DNA of 64,000 bases from Helicoverpa zea (lineage: Eukaryota > Arthropoda > Insecta > Lepidoptera > Noctuidae): assembly GCF_022581195.2 (NCBI RefSeq), contig NC_061476.1, positions 7,796,098 to 7,860,097 on the forward strand, read 5' to 3'. Each line of letters opens with the position of its first letter. The first letter of the stretch is position 1. Under the pieces are notes generated by a model. It was not told where the DNA came from, did not search any database, and saw nothing but the letters and a program-made list of their open reading frames with translations. A program made the position numbers and the translations under genes. Positions 56,401 through 60,828 of the stretch are shown one piece after another.

Positions 56401-58075
56401 CATGCAGTCTATAGTGGCATTGCCCCATAAGCCACTATGGGTGGCCGTAGTGGGAAACGACAAGGCTGGTATTCTTGACATCAAAACTAAGAGGCATATT
56501 AGGTAAGCCTTTGTTTATTTTTATCTTCAACAATCATCTTAGATATATAGTATACTATATCTTAGAAATTATTAATGATAAATTACGAGACTCCTTTTCG
56601 CCGCCAAATAATAAATTAGTTGTCATGGGTCTACAAATACTAATAATAATAAATAATAACCTGCCATTTTTACGTGTATTTATTACATTGTTATCGGCAG
56701 GTGCCATAGTTCCCGTAGTTCCCCCATTCCTAGTCCACTAGCATCCCATCACAATAGCCCAAGTAGTTTTCATCCATAGTTAACAATAGTTTAGCACAGA
56801 ACCGGGGATTGTCCTTGGGTACATTTCTATAGTGTATACAGGGATAATCGTCGGTTTTGTGTCACCATTTCATTAAAGTTGTCTCAAAAGGGCTTCAGCG
56901 CGTTGGCTTCGGCCCCACGTTCGCCTCCCAAAAATCCGGGACTCTGTAGTCCCGAGGTCTGGAAGAGACATACATATATAATAATAATAATGTCGGGACA
57001 TCTTTTCACACACGGTTGGTTAGCCCCATGGTAAGTTATTAATTAACTTGTGTTATGGGTGCTAACACAACTGATAAACTACATATAGCTACATATATAC
57101 ATATTTATAAATACATATTGTAACACCCAGACCACGGCTAACAAGCATGCTCATCACACAAATGTCGACCGCACCGGGAATCGAACCCGGGACCTCAGAT
57201 TCGGCAGTCCAGCTTGGTGACCATTGCGCCATAGAGGTCGTCAAAGATCGATTTATATTTAATAGGACATATTAAAAAAAAACTAAAAATTCAAGTTCAA
57301 TATGAACTCAATTTGGGTGTATACTTTTCAGGCAGTTTACAGTAAATATCGATAATCATTCTTTTATCACAGGTTCGTCCCTCGTTGGAACGGCTCATGC
57401 ACTCGGGATGGCAAAATAGGTCTTTGCGCTCCCTCCCGAGGAGGCTTAGACCTCATAGAGCTGAAAAAAGGGACCTCAGTGCAGCAGCTGATCTACAGGG
57501 CTGCTGAGGGCGTCTTCTCCATCATTACCATGTTCAGCTCTACGGATGACTATGTGTTTTATTATCATAGTGGGAGGAAGACGCTGAGGGTTTTCAGGTT
57601 AGTATACTTAGGGATATAAAGGAAGCTTTGAAAGTGGTCAGTCGTATTGATTATTAAGTAAAAAATCCACAACCTTAATGTTGAGAACAAAATACTAAAG
57701 CTCCTGAATTTGGAAAACAAACACTGCTTTGAGATTGATACAAAAAACTAGCCAGGCTAGACCAAAAGTGGGATGTTCTCTTTAATGGCAGCCTGGGCAA
57801 CCAACATACTTGGGATTAGTAAACCAAAAAATACCTAAAACTAGAATGAACTCTTAAGAACTCCCTTAATTAGGTACTCAAGGTATATGACTGATTTCTC
57901 AAGCAATAATTTACAACATCTTCCACCCAGGACTGTAGATGGTCGCGCCATAGCGGAATACCGAGCTCCGGCAGAAGTGACCGGCGTGGCCAGCGCTCAC
58001 GGTGGAAAGGCGGTAGCTATAGCGTCTCAAGATGGCTGCCTAACTGTGCTGGATATTGTAGATCCTCATGTTTAG
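23388..58075 (+). CDS. NWD1: NACHT and WD repeat domain-containing protein, NWD1/NWD2 family (complete, 32 coding exons)
   Basis: Spliced gene read by eye. Coding exons: 23388-23490, 30810-30898, 37303-37448, 38459-38633, 39114-39258, 39712-39937, 40283-40393, 41259-41434, 41792-41946, 42319-42522, 42872-43011, 43160-43271, 43513-43611, 43806-43975, 44398-44561, 46183-46346, 46825-46994, 50063-50282, 50650-50862, 50945-51005, 51256-51408, 52167-52354, 52708-52837, 53156-53253, 53642-53793, 54249-54467, 54907-55111, 55530-55677, 55966-56128, 56371-56502, 57373-57597, 57931-58075. All introns are GT-AG, phases agree, and the total is 5001 nt (1666 aa). Residues 20-170 resemble DUF4062 (FTSSTFTD, VVDMRWGVRDEATDDH). 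Walker A GEGGCGKT is at 389-396 and Walker B LLLFLDSVD at about 478-486. WD-like blades run from about 924 to 1666, with an acidic insert at about 1188-1214. Known vertebrate NWD proteins are 1500-1750 aa STAND NTPases, predicted to oligomerise as signalling scaffolds. The cellular role in insects is not deducible here. Subfamily NWD1 is my best guess from the ATDxHxTTELC stretch. Confidence 0.9.
24058..25600 (+). mobile_element. 5'-truncated Jockey-like LINE, RT C-terminus and 3'UTR
   Basis: The frame starts TVDTKLQWGSHISSLAGRLS and runs through MSYGILLWGK, FILQKRAIRAIYQLGTRTSL and IRFYNKLPLSL to a stop at 24661 (ATG-led part 24176-24661). A 3'UTR follows, including the GTTTGTTGCGCCACTTCTTC stretch near 25470-25490 seen in many lepidopteran LINE tails. 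The 3' end is missing here and seems to resume at 27152-27231, beyond a nested insertion. The upstream RT core is absent. Confidence 0.8.
25850..26345 (+). repeat. Tandem repeat array, 123-bp unit, 4 copies (intron 1)
   Basis: Units start at about 25850 (diverged, 125 bp), 25975, 26098 and 26221, each with CTGATGATGGAGACC. Units 2-4 are nearly identical. The array is bracketed by ACCGACTTCCCAAAA motifs at 25717 and 26368, a lepidopteran repeat module. Confidence 0.88.
26727..27151. repeat. Perfect 175-bp inverted repeat with 75-bp loop (intron 1)
   Basis: Arms 26727-26901 and 26977-27151 appear exact reverse complements (inner ends GCGTGGGGTGC and GCACCCCACGC). It would form a long hairpin in RNA or DNA. 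It lies between the two parts of the split LINE. Confidence 0.9.
27152..27231 (+). mobile_element. 3' terminus of the same LINE with (TTTTGA)n tail
   Basis: TGACGTTCGAAAAGTGCTGT then GAATAAATGA and a (TTGATT)-type tail. This is the expected LINE end missing from the copy at 24058-25600; the interval between is other repeat DNA. Confidence 0.65.
28067..28190 (-). repeat. Dispersed repeat, reverse copy of the 413-534 segment (intron 1)
   Basis: ACTAGCTTCCCGCCCACGGC, GTTTCCAAGAGAATTCTTCA and AAAAGTCCGGGATAAAAACT mirror 413-534. Confidence 0.72.
28321..28363 (+). other. G-rich tract with G-quadruplex potential (intron 1)
   Basis: At least seven runs of three to five G separated by one to four bases (GGGGAGGGTGGGGATGGGTG, then GGGTTGGGTGGGG and a final GGGGG). 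In the sense strand of the NWD1-like transcript it could fold as G4 RNA. Confidence 0.6.
28605..28850 (-). mobile_element. Second SINE family, diverged copy (intron 1)
   Basis: Same order as 9335-9601 (CTAACACAACTGATAAACTA, CACACCCAGACCACAGCCAA), but the tRNA-like head is degraded near 28825-28845. Confidence 0.75.
29535..29835 (+). repeat. Dispersed repeat (GCGCGCCAAAATG family), intact copy (intron 1)
   Basis: Reference copy for the family: AAAATGACTAGCGGAGGTGC at the left and CTGACCTACCTGCATTATGG at the right. Nature unknown: no terminal inverted repeat or Pol III boxes identified. Confidence 0.75.
29935..30150 (+). mobile_element. 5S rRNA-headed SINE-like element (intron 1)
   Basis: 29967-30023 contains AAGTTAAGCA and GGATGGGTGA at the right spacing for the internal promoter region of 5S rRNA (A and C boxes), with GGTTGGCCCG between. 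The downstream part (CAGTCTTACTAAGGGATATC) resembles the body of the tRNA-headed SINE at 21344. It is not a functional 5S gene: both ends of the 5S are absent. Confidence 0.6.
30810..30898 (+). CDS. NWD1: NWD1-like exon 2 (aa 35-64)
   Basis: Acceptor TACTTCCAG and donor CAG|GTAAG. The split Asp codon completes FTSSTFTD. Encodes TTMERNTLMAKCYPRIKDYC, typical of the DUF4062 start in NWD proteins. Intron 1 before it is 7.3 kb. Confidence 0.88.
30899..35195. other. Intron 2 interior, repeats only
   Basis: Fragments of the GCTAGT-type repeats (31060-31212, 31690-31865, 32213-32310), a copy of the TTCGAAAGAGTTACCGCGG repeat at 32630-32770, and the 34368 copy. The frames at 33595-33954 and 33926-34264 overlap on opposite strands and show no exon signals; no gene called. 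Confidence 0.5.
34368..34556 (-). repeat. Dispersed repeat, ACTAGCTTCCGCCAGCGG subtype (intron 2)
   Basis: 189 bp; differs from 7031-7218 at only a handful of positions. Confidence 0.8.
35201..36306. mobile_element. 1.1-kb palindromic (foldback) element with 5-bp target duplication (intron 2)
   Basis: Two inverted arms of about 523 bp (35201-35723 and 35785-36306), about 97% identical by eye, surround a 61-bp centre. Ends read CACATAGGGG and the flanks repeat CAACG (35196-35200, 36307-36311). Each arm holds an ATG (35472; 36036 on minus) followed by a consensus donor (ACAG|GTAAGAAC) and, further in, an acceptor (TATTCTCAG) and a stop. Superfamily uncertain: CAC ends with 5-bp duplications suggest Transib, unproven. 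Confidence 0.82.
36369..36577. repeat. Inverted pair of a dispersed repeat (intron 2)
   Basis: 36369-36436 (GGATTGTTCGAGAGAGTTAC ... TTAAGAAGGAACATGATG) and 36507-36577 are inverted copies separated by about 70 bp. Single copies of the same repeat occur at 8440-8605, 23550-23650, 23870-24015 and 32630-32770. Confidence 0.7.
37303..37448 (+). CDS. NWD1: NWD1-like exon 3 (aa 65-113)
   Basis: Acceptor AACCCTCAG, donor ACAG|GTATTT. Encodes VVDMRWGVRDEATDDH and FVVFLGQKYGYR, the most conserved DUF4062 segments of the NWD family. Confidence 0.92.
38459..38633 (+). CDS. NWD1: NWD1-like exon 4 (aa 113-171)
   Basis: Acceptor CCCTTCCAG, donor AAG|GTGACT. Continues the DUF4062-like region (PIPTYVLSSELQMLKDEL, then DTWYKKDSNAVPPVSVLQPI). 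Confidence 0.9.
39114..39258 (+). CDS. NWD1: NWD1-like exon 5 (aa 172-220)
   Basis: Acceptor CTCATTACAG, donor TCTG|GTAAGTG. Encodes a helical stretch with VWWDTLGKMQKLFRKAS, linking DUF4062 and NACHT. Confidence 0.88.
39712..39937 (+). CDS. NWD1: NWD1-like exon 6 (aa 220-295)
   Basis: Acceptor AAATTCCAG, donor CAGAA|GTAAGT. Contains VTEREVINGVLNVKNTKNHC and a long predicted helix; frame is open throughout. Confidence 0.88.
40283..40393 (+). CDS. NWD1: NWD1-like exon 7 (aa 295-332)
   Basis: Acceptor TTGCTTTCAG, donor GACAG|GTAGAC. Encodes YTVEWIGREGLDTETHSEYL, helical linker before the NTPase. Confidence 0.86.
41259..41434 (+). CDS. NWD1: NWD1-like exon 8 (aa 332-391)
   Basis: Acceptor AATTCCAG, donor GAAG|GTAATG. 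Ends KPLVLYGEG, the first half of the Walker A motif, which is split by intron 8. Confidence 0.9.
41640..41760 (-). mobile_element. RTE-type LINE fragment (end of ORF) in NWD1-like intron 8
   Basis: Minus strand encodes TDRVQWKRKTYCAYPKQIEN and RAERRAKDLF, the last part of RTE-like LINE ORFs. Third fragment of this family in the window, all on the minus strand. Confidence 0.68.
41792..41946 (+). CDS. NWD1: NWD1-like exon 9, P-loop (aa 391-442)
   Basis: Acceptor TATATTCAG, donor CAACAG|GTAAGC. Completes the P-loop GEGGCGKTSLL (Lys395, Thr396) and encodes FLGTTPDSSALTPTLISICQ, a NACHT signature region. Confidence 0.93.
42319..42522 (+). CDS. NWD1: NWD1-like exon 10, Walker B (aa 443-510)
   Basis: Acceptor CCATTTCAG, donor AAG|GTAAGG. 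Encodes PLLLFLDSVDQLTG, the Walker B strand with Asp483 and Asp486, then the sensor-1-like WLPTRLPAHCK. Confidence 0.93.
42872..43011 (+). CDS. NWD1: NWD1-like exon 11 (aa 511-557)
   Basis: Acceptor TGTTTTCAG, donor CTCAA|GTAAGT. Encodes IIVTCACEEANPEV, the strand after Walker B, and the start of the helical region following the NACHT core. Confidence 0.9.
43160..43271 (+). CDS. NWD1: NWD1-like exon 12 (aa 557-594)
   Basis: Acceptor GAATCACAG, donor GAG|GTAAAT. Encodes QWRLVSNAIASCSLPIFVKL, typical of the STAND winged-helix area. Confidence 0.88.
43513..43611 (+). CDS. NWD1: NWD1-like exon 13 (aa 595-627)
   Basis: Acceptor TTTTTACAG, donor CAG|GTATCA. Encodes HLASTVMDSIMMLFERIEKQ. A 33-codon in-phase exon, so it could be skipped without a frameshift. 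Confidence 0.88.
43806..43975 (+). CDS. NWD1: NWD1-like exon 14 (aa 628-684)
   Basis: Acceptor CTTTCCAG, donor ACTAG|GTATCT. Encodes ALAYITAARSGLSETELEDL and PPLLWTR; the SGLSETELEDL stretch is characteristic of NWD/TEP1-like NACHT proteins. Confidence 0.92.
44398..44561 (+). CDS. NWD1: NWD1-like exon 15 (aa 684-739)
   Basis: Acceptor TACCTCCAG, donor CTTG|GTAAGG. Encodes NWYHRQFRDTARERYF, a conserved basic motif after NACHT in this family. Confidence 0.92.
44640..45599. mobile_element. TIR element with TA target duplication (intron 15)
   Basis: 960 bp. Left end TTCGGCCGTTCAGAGAATGC and right end GCATTCTCTGAATGGCCGAA form inverted repeats of 32 bp with 2 mismatches (CGTTCCTGACAC continues inward). 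TA flanks both sides, as for Tc1/mariner or other TA-targeting MITEs. A hAT-like motif (TAGTGATGGGCA, 44692) lies inside, so it may be composite. No ORF of note. Confidence 0.72.
45625..45823 (+). repeat. Dispersed repeat of the GCAGAAGCTAGT family (intron 15)
   Basis: ATCTATAGTATATATAAAAG to CGCGGGCAGAAGCTAGTTTA, with GGCTGAACCGATTTAGCAGA in the middle. Abuts the TIR element. Confidence 0.7.
45900..46085. repeat. Small foldback repeat, three copies in the window
   Basis: GATAAAGTGTCAGCTGTCTG near the left and ATCAGAGACTTTATCAG near the right can pair. Relatives at 46585-46700 and 59763-59930 share GAGACCTGTG/GACCTGTAAAAC and CAGATAAGT. MITE-like; ends not defined. Confidence 0.5.
46183..46346 (+). 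CDS. NWD1: NWD1-like exon 16 (aa 739-793)
   Basis: Acceptor CATTCTCAG, donor AAG|GTTAAT. Encodes DRKVPLQPLIFMSADGANRR and the start of YNLRK-FGELPFHLV. Confidence 0.9.
46825..46994 (+). CDS. NWD1: NWD1-like exon 17 (aa 794-850)
   Basis: Acceptor CTTTTCAG, donor GTGAG|GTAAAA. Encodes FGELPFHLVRSKRFTDLY and the helical YEWLHAKLNCCPLQAVLADF. Confidence 0.9.
47577..47965 (+). mobile_element. tRNA-derived SINE, diverged full-length copy (intron 17)
   Basis: Same head and body as 21344-21738 but the B box is mutated (TTTGATTCCAGG) and part of the body is deleted near 47805. An AATAAT-rich tail leads directly into the LINE 3'UTR copy. Confidence 0.8.
47970..48652 (+). mobile_element. LINE 3'UTR copy with AATAAT tail (intron 17)
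   Basis: No coding part. Its second half (48331-48650) is nearly the same as 56700-56980, including ACAGAACCGGGGATTGTC and GGCTTCGGCCCCACG, and both end in GGTCTGGAAGAGACATACA plus an AATAAT-type tail. That pattern indicates 5'-truncated copies of one LINE family. An internal stretch around 48440-48475 is partly duplicated. Confidence 0.65.
48895..49440 (-). repeat. Tandem repeat array, 122-bp unit, about 5 copies (intron 17)
   Basis: TCCACATCAGG (diverged to TCTGCATCAGG in the last unit) recurs at 48911, 49033, 49155, 49277 and 49399, exactly 122 bp apart. In reverse it aligns loosely with the 25850 array (CTGATGTGGAACTCCAG vs CTGATGATGGAGACC), so both appear to be one family in opposite orientation. 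Followed by a GACATACA-type microsatellite at 49526-49569. Confidence 0.85.
49738..49923 (+). repeat. Dispersed repeat of the GCAAAAGCTAGT family (intron 17)
   Basis: ACCTATCTATAATAAAAAAT to GCCGCGGGCAAAAGCTAGTT, between the 122-bp array and exon 18. Confidence 0.68.
50063..50282 (+). CDS. NWD1: NWD1-like exon 18 (aa 850-923)
   Basis: Acceptor CAATTCCAG, donor AAG|GTATGT. Helical bundle (LMLVADALRLGGAILGTYSD, PQLVGRLLPEAPHNPAIASL) leading into the propeller at the TPGGPL junction. Confidence 0.9.
50650..50862 (+). CDS. NWD1: NWD1-like exon 19, first WD blade (aa 924-994)
   Basis: Acceptor TTCTTCCAG, donor GTA|GTAAGT. GHQFAVFAFKLSSDKRYVVS followed by VISWDL is a WD-repeat signature. Confidence 0.9.
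50945..51005 (+). CDS. NWD1: NWD1-like exon 20 (aa 995-1015)
   Basis: Acceptor CTTTTCAG, donor GAAG|GTAAGG. A 61-nt exon too short to stand out alone; phase and continuity with exons 19 and 21 support it. Confidence 0.78.
51256..51408 (+). CDS. NWD1: NWD1-like exon 21 (aa 1015-1066)
   Basis: Acceptor TTGATCAG, donor CTTT|GTGAGA. Encodes VFVLNHHMFIYGPHSWVQYS. The frame stays open past the donor; a GT is chosen because it restores phase with exon 22. Confidence 0.82.
51931..52138 (-). repeat. Dispersed repeat, reverse copy with (AAAC)n run (intron 21)
   Basis: ACTAGCCGTTTTCCCGCGGT to ATAATATTAGTATAGAT, containing CAAACAAACAAACAAACAAA. It ends just before exon 22. Confidence 0.7.
52167..52354 (+). 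CDS. NWD1: NWD1-like exon 22 (aa 1066-1128)
   Basis: Acceptor TCTTTCAG, donor CAG|GTATGT. Encodes MDFRDLENFFVVMWSGDLDE, propeller strands. Confidence 0.88.
52708..52837 (+). CDS. NWD1: NWD1-like exon 23 (aa 1129-1172)
   Basis: Acceptor ATATTCTAG, donor TTTG|GTAAAC. Encodes ISIYELDMDEKCWKKTEEIF and a basic run LKRGKKDR. Confidence 0.85.
53156..53253 (+). CDS. NWD1: NWD1-like exon 24 (aa 1172-1204)
   Basis: Acceptor GCGTTTCAG, donor GAT|GTAAGT. Encodes YSFVVWDFD, then the acidic PEPDPKEDDKDED insert, probably a disordered loop between blades or propellers. Confidence 0.87.
53642..53793 (+). CDS. NWD1: NWD1-like exon 25 (aa 1205-1255)
   Basis: Acceptor CATTTCCAG, donor GTCAG|GTAGGT. Acidic EEKPEEPEIDH continues the insert; then MTLSNSFMISNNNTYAVAGV re-enters a WD blade. 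Confidence 0.88.
54249..54467 (+). CDS. NWD1: NWD1-like exon 26, canonical WD blades (aa 1255-1328)
   Basis: Acceptor TCTTTGCAG, donor ATAAG|GTAAGA. Encodes NLYVWSLETTKLIKVLDAHF and VITSSIDRTVKIWNI, the clearest WD40 repeat in the protein. Confidence 0.94.
54907..55111 (+). CDS. NWD1: NWD1-like exon 27, WD blades (aa 1328-1396)
   Basis: Acceptor ACTTTCCAG, donor CAG|GTAAAT. Contains CWGLWDTSTGKLLAQL and NVVTAESGSVVIWDT. Confidence 0.93.
55530..55677 (+). CDS. NWD1: NWD1-like exon 28 (aa 1397-1446)
   Basis: Acceptor TTCTTCAAG, donor CCAG|GTGAGG. Encodes QVLLLEDGTKFITISMQATG. Confidence 0.88.
55966..56128 (+). CDS. NWD1: NWD1-like exon 29 (aa 1446-1500)
   Basis: Acceptor TATTTCAG, donor CATAG|GTACAT. 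Encodes YKSAVVSADEHHIVAPGVDK and CLHVFHAKTGARLHR, WD-like. Confidence 0.9.
56371..56502 (+). CDS. NWD1: NWD1-like exon 30 (aa 1500-1544)
   Basis: Acceptor CTATTTCAG, donor TTAG|GTAAGC. Encodes SIVALPHKPLWVAVVGNDKA and ILDIKTKRHIR. Confidence 0.9.
56700..56985 (+). mobile_element. LINE 3'UTR copy (intron 30)
   Basis: Shorter copy of the 48331-48650 sequence, ending in ATAATAATAA. A tRNA-derived SINE abuts the tail directly. Confidence 0.65.
56986..57243 (-). mobile_element. Second SINE family, well-preserved copy (intron 30)
   Basis: Close to 9335-9601 along its length, with intact B box (GGGTTCGATTCCCGG on the minus strand). It abuts a LINE tail at its 3' end. Confidence 0.85.
57373..57597 (+). 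CDS. NWD1: NWD1-like exon 31 (aa 1544-1619)
   Basis: Acceptor TTATCACAG, donor TTCAG|GTTAGT. Encodes FVPRWNGSCTRDGKIGLCAP and DYVFYYHSGRKTLRVFR. Confidence 0.9.
57931..58075 (+). CDS. NWD1: NWD1-like exon 32, last coding exon (aa 1619-1666, stop)
   Basis: Acceptor TCCACCCAG. Encodes the closing blade (KAVAIASQDGCLTVLDIVD) and the stop TAG at 58073-58075. No AATAAA is seen soon after the stop; the first clear one I noted is near 59994, so the 3'UTR may be long. Confidence 0.92.
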
Positions 58076-60665
58076 TATGGTGCTTGGTTATAGCCCAGTT
58101 TTGAGAGCAGGTTAGGGTGTAAATTGTCTTTTGACTTACCTTTTTTCAAGGCTTAGTTTAGGGTTTAGATGACAGTCATTGTTCCTCTGCTCTTGTTCTA
58201 ATTTATTATGTTTAAATATTTGGTGTAAGCATCTCAGCTTCTTCGAGGCTTTTCTATCTGACGTCATCTTCCAAGTAACGAGACAATGTACTTTGGATTT
58301 CAATTTATTGGAAAAGTAAATGGTAGGTATTGTTGTTTTGGCTCAAAACACAGCAAATTTGTTTTTTTTTTTTTTGAGAACAGATTTTTTTGTAAACAGA
58401 TGAGAATGAAACATCGTGATAAGACTTGAGCAATTGCCGTAAATGATCCGAAATCACCGATCCGTTCCGTAAAAATGTAGTTCTTAATTTTGAAATGATA
58501 CATCTTATTGGGTTGGGCAAATTTCTTAATTGAACGCAAATTATAATGTTGTTTACGAAGAAGGGAAAAAAGTGACAGTAAGAATACATAAGATTCATCC
58601 TACTCTGCTCTCAACTGGGCTTAACCTGAAATACACTGAAACGATTGCTCTGTGATAGTAAGGATGTGAAACTAAGAAGGTTATGATAAGGATCTCAGAA
58701 AGTTGTGCTAGTGTTGGATAATACTTTCTATTGAAGCACGTAGTCTATGTAGGACATCACTAGTAGTCAAAATTAGTGTAAAGTTGACGCCAGAGTGACG
58801 CGAAAATTTTGAAGTTTTTGAAAGTTTTGAATCACACAATCAACCGGAAAAATCTTAAAATATTAGACACATTTAAATAACATCAGCAAGAGTTTTCTTT
58901 TTCACGATATCTCTCTCTTCTGAATTTTGGGCACCCTGTTTAGAGTCAAATACGTTATTAATTTTCAACATACCATTTTGTGTCTGTTTAATTTTTAACT
59001 GACTTCAAAAAAACGGAGAAGATCTCAAGTCATTTCTTTTATTTTTTCGACTTTCAATGGATCATTTTTATCCTCGCGAAATTCTGGTGTTGACTGTACT
59101 ATTAGTGGTAGAAATTCCAGTAGTATGTAGTTCTAGTCAAATAATGTTCTAGTCAATTCAATTTAATCAGTCTGTAGGAAAAGTCAATATTAATATTAAT
59201 TTGTCAAACTTGAGGCAGCAATTTATTGTTGGTAAGGTCTATCTCCGATATATTAAGCTTTAGACAATCTATCTAAATCTTAAAGTACCCACGTGTTTCA
59301 TGGCAAGCGGCTGAAACGATTCACTACCTGTATAACTGAGAATGGACATTTTTGTACAGGATGTATCAAGCAGTTTTCACAAGATAAAATCGTAGGAAAC
59401 ACTACATAGTAAATAATATTGAGTTTATACTTATTGCAGAGAGAACTTACCAACAGCTAAATGTTTAAATGAAGTAAATTCATTTACAGTTCTTTCTATA
59501 GTCAATCATCGTCTGTTTAAAATATACATATATTTTGACGTTTTAAAATATTTTTTTATATGGTGTATAGTATGTTTTTTTATTATTATTTACACAGTTT
59601 TTTTTAACTATTTATAATGTTACGTCGAGTTCCTATGTATCAAAATATCTTTTAAAATATACTATTTTTATGATACCTCATAATAGTACCTGCATGTAAC
59701 CATACCTCACTTAAATCCATATTTAAATAATCTCTATTTTTCTTGTTATATTATGAAATATGTATGACACTGGTTAAGCGATAAAGTTTCAGTTAGTTAT
59801 CTGATAGTTTATGCTTAATGCTATCTGCCAGTTATCTACTATCCGAGACCTGTGGAACGAAAATAGTTATAGTTCATCTGTCAGATAAGTCCTGTTAGGC
59901 TATCAGAAACTATCACTAACGGGGGGAATTAAGTATTATTTTTCATGTAAAATAGAAATATAATATTTTATTGTTCCTTCTTACTCTATTTAAAGAATAA
60001 AACAAAATCATGGTACTTATTCATATTTTATTAGGTTTAAGTCTATACAATAATAAATACTAAGTATTAAAACTAATTGTTTTATTTATAGCACTTAGAA
60101 ATTTAATATTTTAACAACATTTCGACTGTAGGCAGTTTTTTTACAGTTTGAGCCAAAATTATTGACCTTGCTTTAAATGTGTCAAGTATATTGTTTTTTT
60201 TTTTTACTTTGGCTTATGGCAGAATCATCATTTTTATTTTCTTATTTTGCTTTATTTACTCACAACAATATTCTAGCCTGATTATCTAAACTACAATCTT
60301 AAAGTCCTATGGAAGTAGTATGACTTTAAAAGCACCATTTTTTCACTCAACTTTTATTCACTCATTTATATAATATTCATAAAACAGCAAATATTATGAC
60401 GCCGTGTAAAAGTATGGCTACAAAAATAATTCCTTAACTATTTATTTAAAACAAAAACAATACTGAATTCACAGAATGCAGTTCAAAAAATATTGGTTTG
60501 ATTAAATGGCTTAAGAAATGTTTGGTAAAAATCATTTGGGGCCAAAACTGTGCTTCTATTTTTAGCTTACAAAAATATTGTGATAACTCCCAAATGATGA
60601 ATACCAAACAAAAATAACAAAAAAATTAACTGCTGTCCCATTTTTTTTGCTCGCCAGTGTATCTT
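58076..60665. other. 3'UTR/intergenic interval between convergent genes
   Basis: Very AT-rich. Holds one copy of the small foldback repeat (59763-59930) and AATAAA at about 59995 on the plus strand. On the minus strand AATAAA complements lie near 60437 and 60351, suitable for the fibulin-like 3' end. No ORF supported. Confidence 0.5.
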
Positions 60666-60828
60666 CTAAAACTCGTACTCGGAAACGTATATGAATAGTT
60701 TAGCGACGGCTGTTCCCCCAAATTGCTCGTGAGTGTAAAGTTCCATAGTCATCTCTAACTCTATGCTCTGTGGTCCTTCTAGAGGTCTCACTAGTGATAC
60801 TAGACCTTCGTTGTTGTTTTGTGTTAAT
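60666..60828 (-). CDS. Fibulin-like last exon with stop
   Basis: Acceptor TCTTTTTCAG. Encodes GLVSLVRPLEGPQSIELEM and the terminal strand ending VSEYEF, then TAG at 60668-60666. This is the strongest fibulin-like segment. Confidence 0.85.
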
